In this document: positions 59,619 to 64,000 of the stretch, one piece after another
Numbering within the stretch: position 1 is the stretch's first letter
Layout: every line of letters starts with the position of its first letter
Source of the DNA: JAZSNL01 sp045536365
GTDB lineage: Bacteria > Bacillota_I > Bacilli_A > ML615J-28 > CAG-313
Assembly: GCA_045536365.1 (NCBI GenBank)
Contig: JAZSNL010000010.1
Coordinates: 59,716 to 123,715, forward strand
DNA: 64,000 nt
Direction of reading: 5' to 3'
Notes under the pieces: generated by a model
Databases searched by the model: none
Told to the model about the DNA's origin: nothing
What the model saw: only the letters and a program-made list of their open reading frames with translations
Translations under genes and position numbers: made by a program

Positions 59619-61010
59619 ATGAATATTAATTATCAACAAGAAGTTAATAATAGAAAAGAAGAAATAATTAAAACATTAGTTGAATTATTACAAATAAAAA
59701 GTGTTTTAGATCCTTCAACTGCAAATGAAAATATGCCATTTGGTAAAGGAATTAATGATGCTTTAGAATACATGTTAAATCTAGGTAAAAAAGATGGATT
59801 TAATACTTTACAAGATGGCGGATATGCAGGACATATTTCATATGGTGAAGGAGAAAAAATTATCGGAATTCTTTGTCATTTAGATGTTGTTCCTGAAGGA
59901 GAAGGATGGTTATATCCTCCATATGAAGCTAAAATCGTTGATGATAAAGTATATGCACGTGGTATTACTGATGATAAAGGTCCTACTATCGCAAGTTATT
60001 ATGCGTTAAAAATTATTAAAGATTTAAATATTAAATTAAAAAATCAAATTAGAATAATCTTAGGTACTGATGAAGAAACTGGATGGAGAGGTGTAAGTCA
60101 TTATTTTTTAAATAATAAAATGCCAGATGAAGGTTTCGCACCGGATTGTAGTTTTCCACTTGTTTATGGAGAAAAAGGAAGAATTGCGATAGATTTAAAG
60201 ACAAAAGATGATAATTGTTGTGAAGTTCAAACAGATATCTTATACAGCATTAAAGGTGGTAAAATATATAATGCTGTTATTGATTATTGTGAAGCTACTA
60301 CTAAAAAGGATTTAAGTGTTGAATTTAATGAATATTTAAATAGAAATAATTTAACTGGTGATGTTATCTTAGATAAAGATACATATATTTATTCTATTAA
60401 AGGTAAATCAGCTCATGCGATGGAACCACATAAAGGAATCAATGCAGGTACATATATGTGTGATTTCTTTAAAGATTATTCTCATCATCCTCTTGTTAAA
60501 TATATTAGTAAATATCATCATTTAAGTCATTGTTGTGAGAAATTAGGTCTTGATTATAATGATTATGAAATGGGTCCAATTACTTGTAATATTGGAATTA
60601 TTGATATTGATAAAGAACATTCAAGAGTTACTCTTGATTTAAGATATCCTGTAAGATATGATGTTGATAAGTTTGAAAAAACAATGAAAGAAATATGTGA
60701 AGAAAGCAATATTGAAATTTTCAAATATACACATAAAACTCCACATTATGTATCACCAGAATCTAATTTAGTTAAATCACTTTATCAAGCTTACGTTAAA
60801 AATACAAATGATACTGTAAATAAACCATTTACAGTTGGTGGTGGAACATATGCAAGTATGTTAGAAAATGGTGTTGCATTTGGTGCAGGTATGCCTGATG
60901 AAGAAGAAGTTGCTCATCAAGTAAATGAAAATTGGAAATTAGAATCTTTATTTAAAAGTATTTTAATTTATATCGACGCAATATTATTATTAGGTGAAGT
61001 AGATGCGTAG
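59619..61010 (+). CDS. pepV: M20 family Xaa-His dipeptidase (PepV/Sapep)
   Basis: PepV is a zinc dipeptidase that acts on broad dipeptides in the cytoplasm. The 463-residue protein shows the M20 layout: ILCHLDVVPEGEGW (metal His and Asp, about residue 85), YARGITDDKGPTIASYYAL (second Asp), LGTDEETGWRGVSHYF (Glu base and ligand, about 148), the lid domain (YSIKGKSAHAMEPHKGINAG) and GGGTYASMLENGVAFGAGMPDEEEVAHQVNE at the C-terminus with the last His. AGAGGTAG precedes the ATG. The end overlaps trmB by 8 bases. Confidence 0.95.
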   Translation: MNINYQQEVNNRKEEIIKTLVELLQIKSVLDPSTANENMPFGKGINDALEYMLNLGKKDGFNTLQDGGYAGHISYGEGEKIIGILCHLDVVPEGEGWLYPPYEAKIVDDKVYARGITDDKGPTIASYYALKIIKDLNIKLKNQIRIILGTDEETGWRGVSHYFLNNKMPDEGFAPDCSFPLVYGEKGRIAIDLKTKDDNCCEVQTDILYSIKGGKIYNAVIDYCEATTKKDLSVEFNEYLNRNNLTGDVILDKDTYIYSIKGKSAHAMEPHKGINAGTYMCDFFKDYSHHPLVKYISKYHHLSHCCEKLGLDYNDYEMGPITCNIGIIDIDKEHSRVTLDLRYPVRYDVDKFEKTMKEICEESNIEIFKYTHKTPHYVSPESNLVKSLYQAYVKNTNDTVNKPFTVGGGTYASMLENGVAFGAGMPDEEEVAHQVNENWKLESLFKSILIYIDAILLLGEVDA

Positions 61011-61638
61011 AAGAAATGTTAAAAACGCTCATGAAAGATTAATAAGCGATTCATTATTTGTTCTTGATTATGAATCATATCAAGGAAAATGGAATACTTT
61101 ATTTAATAATAATAATCCAATATATTTAGAAATAGGTATGGGAAAAGGTAAGTTTATTATTGAACATGCAAGAAGGAATCCTAATATTAATTATATTGGT
61201 TTTGAAAAATATGAAAGTGTTATTATTCAAGCACCTACAAAATTAAGAGAACAAAATTTAGAATTACCTAATTTAAGATTTGTATGTGCAGATGCAGAAA
61301 ATTTAGAAAAAATCTTTGGAGAAAATGAAATAAGTAAGATTTATTTAAATTTTAGTGATCCTTGGCCAAAGAAAAAACATGCGAAAAGAAGATTAACAAG
61401 TGAAGTTTTCTTGAAAAAATATGAACAAGTTTTAGATAAAAAAGGAACAATCGAATTTAAAACTGATAATATGGAATTATTCACATATTCTTTAATAACA
61501 ATTAATAATGAAAAATGGACTTATTTAGATTTAAGTCTAAATCTTCATTCAAGAGAAGAAGATATAATAACAACTGAATACGAAGATCGTTTTTCAGCAA
61601 AAGGAAATCCAATTTATTATTTAGAGGTGAAAAAATAA
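61003..61638 (+). CDS. trmB: tRNA (guanine-N7-)-methyltransferase
   Basis: TrmB methylates G46 of tRNA with SAM. The 211-residue protein has MRRRNVKNAHERL, YLEIGMGKGKFIIEHA (SAM motif), YIGFEKYESVIIQA, and the catalytic YLNFSDPWPKKKHAKRRLTSEVFL region. Length is standard. It overlaps pepV by 8 bases and shares the A of TAATG with the next gene. Confidence 0.96.
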   Translation: MRRRNVKNAHERLISDSLFVLDYESYQGKWNTLFNNNNPIYLEIGMGKGKFIIEHARRNPNINYIGFEKYESVIIQAPTKLREQNLELPNLRFVCADAENLEKIFGENEISKIYLNFSDPWPKKKHAKRRLTSEVFLKKYEQVLDKKGTIEFKTDNMELFTYSLITINNEKWTYLDLSLNLHSREEDIITTEYEDRFSAKGNPIYYLEVKK

Positions 61639-62147
61639 TGAAATTATATGTTGGTTCTATTAATCGAGTTAAAGTAAGTGCAGTAGTAGAAGCACTAAAT
61701 GATTTTGATGTTAATATTATTCCTTTTGAAGCTACTTCTGAAGTAGGTGCTCAACCTATTGGTGATGAACAAACTTTATTAGGAGCTATTAATCGAGCTA
61801 AATCTTTACCTACAAATGGGTTAAGAATTGGTTTAGAAGCTGGTGTTACTTTATTAAATGATCAATTATATTTGGTTAACTTTGGAGCATTAATTGATGA
61901 AGAAAATAATCTTTATACAGCAGGCGGTACAAGAATTCCTTTACCTGATTCAATCAAAGAATTAATATTTGATAAGGGATTAGAATTAGCTGATGCGATG
62001 AAGGAACATTTTAATGTTGAAGGTATTAAACATTTAAATGGTGCAGTTGGATATTTTACTAGTGATTTAGTAAAAAGAAAAGAAATCTTTATACATATAA
62101 CTAAATTATTATATGGACAATATTTATATAATCAAAAAAGAAGGTAA
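61638..62147 (+). CDS. DUF84 (YjjX-like) inosine/xanthosine triphosphatase family protein
   Basis: Members hydrolyse non-canonical purine nucleoside triphosphates. The 169-residue protein shows YVGSINRVKVSAVVEAL, the EVGAQPIGDEQTLLGAINRA motif and GLEAGVTLLNDQLYLVNFGALIDEE. The last block KHLNGAVGYFTSDLVKRKE is typical. The substrate is by family. It is translationally coupled to trmB and 3 bases before the next gene. Confidence 0.9.
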   Translation: MKLYVGSINRVKVSAVVEALNDFDVNIIPFEATSEVGAQPIGDEQTLLGAINRAKSLPTNGLRIGLEAGVTLLNDQLYLVNFGALIDEENNLYTAGGTRIPLPDSIKELIFDKGLELADAMKEHFNVEGIKHLNGAVGYFTSDLVKRKEIFIHITKLLYGQYLYNQKRR

Positions 62148-62150
62148 ATT

Positions 62151-62699
62151 ATGAAAGGTTTAATTATTCTTGCAAATCATTTTGAAGATATTGAAGCTTT
62201 AGGAACTATTGATTTACTAAGAAGAGCTAAGATTACTATTGATTTAGTATCTGTAGTAGATAGTAGAGAATTAACTACTCAAAGTGGTTTAAAAATAGAA
62301 GCTGAATATTTATATCAAGATATTGATTTAAATGATTATGATTTTTTAGTAATACCTGGTGGAAAAGCAACATTTGAAAATAATTTATCTAGTTTAATTG
62401 TTAAAAATATTGTTAAGCATTTTAATGATAAAAAACAATTAATTGCATGTATATGTGCTGCTCCTATGATATTAGGTAAATACGGATATTTGAATAATTT
62501 ACCTTATACATGTTTTCCAACATGTGAAAGTGAAGATTTTAATGGTATATATCAACAAGATAAAAAAGTTGTTGTTGTTAATAATTATATTACTTCAAAA
62601 GCAGCAGGCACAACATTTGAATTTTCCTATGAGATTATTAAATACTTATTAGGAGAAACAAAGGCAATTGAAGTTTTAAAGAATGTTTATTATTTATAA
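62151..62699 (+). CDS. DJ-1/PfpI family protein
   Basis: The 182-residue protein has the DJ-1 fold: ILANHFEDIEALGTIDLLRRA (conserved Glu), YDFLVIPGGKATFEN, and the nucleophile elbow IACICAAPMILGKYG with Cys at about residue 102. KAAGTTFEFSYEIIKYL near the end is the usual C-terminal helix pattern. Roles in the family range from protein repair to redox sensing, and I cannot choose. Ribosome site AGAAGG. It ends the operon at a terminator. Confidence 0.92.
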   Translation: MKGLIILANHFEDIEALGTIDLLRRAKITIDLVSVVDSRELTTQSGLKIEAEYLYQDIDLNDYDFLVIPGGKATFENNLSSLIVKNIVKHFNDKKQLIACICAAPMILGKYGYLNNLPYTCFPTCESEDFNGIYQQDKKVVVVNNYITSKAAGTTFEFSYEIIKYLLGETKAIEVLKNVYYL

Positions 62700-62727
62700 G
62701 GAAACATTATTATAATGTTTCCTTTTT
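62698..62727 (+). terminator. intrinsic terminator of the pepV operon
   Basis: Arms aggaaacatt (62699-62708) and aatgtttcct (62714-62723), loop attat, then tttta. The left arm begins in the stop codon. Confidence 0.86.
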
Positions 62728-62729
62728 AC

Positions 62730-62758
62730 TTTACAAAAAACATTGTTTGTGGTATAAT
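62730..62758 (+). promoter_or_regulatory. sigma-A promoter of rpsF-ssb-rpsR
   Basis: TTTACA (62730-62735), 17-base spacer and TATAAT (62753-62758). Confidence 0.82.
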
Positions 62759-62762
62759 ATAT

Positions 62763-62830
62763 CAGTATGTTAATGAACTAGTTAACATCCTTGCTTTATC
62801 AAAAGATAAGGCCAATAGACCATAAGGAGG
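62763..62830 (+). promoter_or_regulatory. rpsF leader RNA with two hairpins
   Basis: atgttaa (62767-62773) pairs with ttaacat (62782-62788), and ctttatc (62794-62800) pairs with gataagg (62805-62811, with G-U). A cctt at 62789 could also cover the AAGGAGG at 62824. An S6:S18-binding leader is often found here; membership is not shown. Confidence 0.4.
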
Positions 62831-62838
62831 TAAAAGAA

Positions 62839-63120
62839 ATGAAAAAATATGAAGCTAGTTTTATTCTTCGTCCTGAATTAACTGAAGAAGTTCGTGGAGC
62901 TTTAATTCAAGAAGTATGTGATGTTTTCACTAATCTTGGCTGCGAAGTTACTAAAGTTTGGGAATGGGGTTTAAGAGATTTAGCCTACGAAATTGCTAAA
63001 GAAACTAAAGGCTATTACGTAGTTCTAAACGTTAACGCAACACCAGAAGCTGTTAAAGAATTCGAACGTGTTTGCAATATTAAAGAAAATATTATTCGTT
63101 ATTTAGTAATTGCTGACTAA
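62839..63120 (+). CDS. rpsF: 30S ribosomal protein S6
   Basis: S6 binds with S18 on the platform of the small subunit. The 93-residue protein reads MKKYEASFILRPELTEEV, TKVWEWGLRDLAYEIAKETKGYYVVLNVNATPEAVKEFERV and NIIRYLVIAD. ATG 62839 is chosen because AAGGAGG lies 8 bases before; the earlier in-frame ATG at 62791-region lies in the leader. It is cotranscribed with ssb and rpsR, the standard order. Confidence 0.97.
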   Translation: MKKYEASFILRPELTEEVRGALIQEVCDVFTNLGCEVTKVWEWGLRDLAYEIAKETKGYYVVLNVNATPEAVKEFERVCNIKENIIRYLVIAD

Positions 63121-63130
63121 GGAGATACTT

Positions 63131-63613
63131 ATGAACAGAGTTAGTCTTGTAGGAAGAATTACTAGAGATCCTGAATTAAGAACTTCTGCAAGTGGAATTT
63201 CATTTGTAAGTTTTGCAATTGCTGTTAATAGAGCAATGCCAGGACCTAACGGAGAAAGAGTTGCCGACTTTATTAATTGTATCGCATTTAATAAACAAGC
63301 TGAAAACTTAGCACGCTTTATCAAAAAAGGCGGATTAATTGGTGTTGAAGGTAAATTACAAACAAGAAGATATCAAGCAACTGATGGTACTAACCGTACT
63401 GCAACAGAAGTTGTGTGTGATAGTGTATTCTTCTTAGAATCTCGTCAAACACAAACTCAAAATGGTTATAATGATTATTCTTCTTATGAACCACAAACTT
63501 ATAACCCTCAACCACAACAACCATCATATCAAGAACCTGTACAATCAGAAACAGGTCGTGACAATGATGTAAAATCAAAATACGAAATTTCTGATGATGA
63601 TTTACCATTCTAG
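63131..63613 (+). CDS. ssb: single-stranded DNA-binding protein
   Basis: SSB coats single-stranded DNA in replication and repair. The 160-residue protein has the OB-fold start MNRVSLVGRITRDPELRTSASGISFVSFAIAVNR, FINCIAFNKQAENLARFIKKGGLIGVEGKLQTRRY and a Gln/Pro/Tyr-rich tail. The end DDDLPF is the protein-docking tip that binds partners such as PriA and RecG. ATG 63131 follows GGAGA. Confidence 0.97.
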   Translation: MNRVSLVGRITRDPELRTSASGISFVSFAIAVNRAMPGPNGERVADFINCIAFNKQAENLARFIKKGGLIGVEGKLQTRRYQATDGTNRTATEVVCDSVFFLESRQTQTQNGYNDYSSYEPQTYNPQPQQPSYQEPVQSETGRDNDVKSKYEISDDDLPF

Positions 63614-63627
63614 GAGGAAAAAATAAT

Positions 63628-63849
63628 ATGGCAGTTTATAAAAAACGTAAAAAGACTTGTTATTTTACTGATAATAAAATCGAAAAGATTGATTGGAAAA
63701 ACGTTGATATCTTAAAAAGATACGTTTCTGATCGCGGAAAAATCTTACCACGTCGTACTACTGGAACTAAAGCTATATACCAAAGAGAATTAGCAGTAGC
63801 TATCAAACGTGCTCGTCATATGGGTTTATTACCATTCGTAAGAGAATAA
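63628..63849 (+). CDS. rpsR: 30S ribosomal protein S18
   Basis: S18 pairs with S6. The 73-residue protein shows KRKKTCYFTDNKIEKIDWKNVDILKRYVSDRGKILPRRTTGTKAIYQRELAVAIKRARHMGLLPFV, the full family pattern. One Cys remains at the place of the zinc-type ligands, so it is the C-minus form. AGGAGG precedes the ATG. A terminator follows at 63965. Confidence 0.97.
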   Translation: MAVYKKRKKTCYFTDNKIEKIDWKNVDILKRYVSDRGKILPRRTTGTKAIYQRELAVAIKRARHMGLLPFVRE

Positions 63850-63964
63850 CATTTAACAAATGAAATCATACAAATAAAATTCGACAAAATTATACAAAAT
63901 ATTTTCGACAATTTTATTACATATGACAACAGGTAATAATAACATATAAAATAACAAAAACAAA

Positions 63965-63999
63965 AGCTTAACATTACTACATGTTAAGCTCTTTTTTTA
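63965..63999 (+). terminator. intrinsic terminator after rpsR
   Basis: Arms agcttaacat (63965-63974) and atgttaagct (63981-63990), loop tactac, then ctttttttat. The 115 bases between rpsR and this hairpin hold only AT-rich sequence with a loosely repeated cgacaa(a)attt element (about 63872 and 63906) and no gene. Confidence 0.88.
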
Positions 64000-64000
64000 T

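Noticed and set aside
63850..63964. Replication-origin-like AT-rich region after rpsR
   Set aside because: AT-rich with a loose cgacaa repeat, but no DnaA-box cluster or origin genes nearby.
1..64000. Genetic code 4 (UGA read as Trp), as in Mollicutes
   Set aside because: No conserved gene contains an in-frame TGA and all Trp codons seen are TGG.
1..64000. CRISPR arrays, tRNA or rRNA genes, transposons, prophage
   Set aside because: I searched the intergenic regions (all under 300 bases) and saw no regularly spaced repeats, tRNA cloverleaf patterns, rRNA segments, transposase or phage genes.

Overview
The window is a densely packed, strongly AT-rich chromosome segment (wobble positions almost all A or T) from a low-GC Firmicute of the class Bacilli. 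The main evidence is a conserved block running cysS-mrnC-rlmB-sigma factor-rpmG-secE-nusG-rplK-rplA-rplJ-rplL-methyltransferase-rpoB-rpoC, which matches Bacillus gene order. An SspI-type small acid-soluble spore protein and a CotZ-like coat protein suggest an endospore former, or a lineage that recently was one. I place it among gut-type or uncultured Bacilli related to Erysipelotrichales-like groups; the exact order is inference. Of the 59 genes listed, 55 are on the + strand, so this is probably one replichore transcribed co-directionally with replication.

Layout. 1-880: 3' part of queA. 993-10128: glycogen cluster glgB-glgC-glgD-glgA-glgP followed by ATP-dependent pfkA. 10239-15325: a large surface protein, metG and a YitT-type membrane protein. 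15380-16410: rplM-rpsI with its own promoter and leader. 16443-26459: the cysS to rplL block, interrupted between nusG and rplK by DUF1294, tandem-GNAT and asnA genes. 26468-34356: rpoB-rpoC. 34419-40866: priA-fmt-pgpA-like-sdaA-rlmCD. 40874-46143: a metal-responsive arsR/P-type ATPase pair followed by a PPi-type phosphofructokinase, a nitroreductase and a DUF975 protein. 46194-52083: mostly envelope and secreted proteins (M48 protease, two unknown membrane proteins, a secreted metallo-beta-lactamase-fold protein and a solute-binding protein). 52123-54478 (minus): gap and a CofE-like protein. 54651-58405: a MurQ/GCKR-like SIS protein and typA. 58443-59559: cotZ-like, a membrane-tethered EIIB-like protein and sspI. 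59619-62699: pepV-trmB-DUF84-DJ-1. 62839-63849: rpsF-ssb-rpsR.

How the genes fit together. Glucose-1-phosphate is stored and released by the glg genes and enters glycolysis through pfkA (and possibly the PPi-type enzyme) and gap. The ribosomal and RNA polymerase operons carry recognisable control elements: near-consensus sigma-A promoters with 17-bp spacers, an L10-type leader before rplJ, and intrinsic terminators. The arsR-ATPase operon has a palindromic operator directly after its -10 box.

The most unusual observations are: a PriA whose ATPase/helicase motifs are all degraded while its zinc-binding cysteines are intact; complete absence of UGA as a stop and of CGG as a codon in all genes; a membrane-anchored EIIB domain whose phosphocysteine is Asn; a near-perfect sigma-G-type promoter in front of sspI; a solute-binding lipoprotein gene bracketed by a duplicated gap terminator whose hairpin loop is inverted between copies; and a double-SIS MurQ relative lacking the etherase signature. 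I found no CRISPR array, rRNA, tRNA, transposase or prophage gene. No gene-free stretch exceeds 300 bases.
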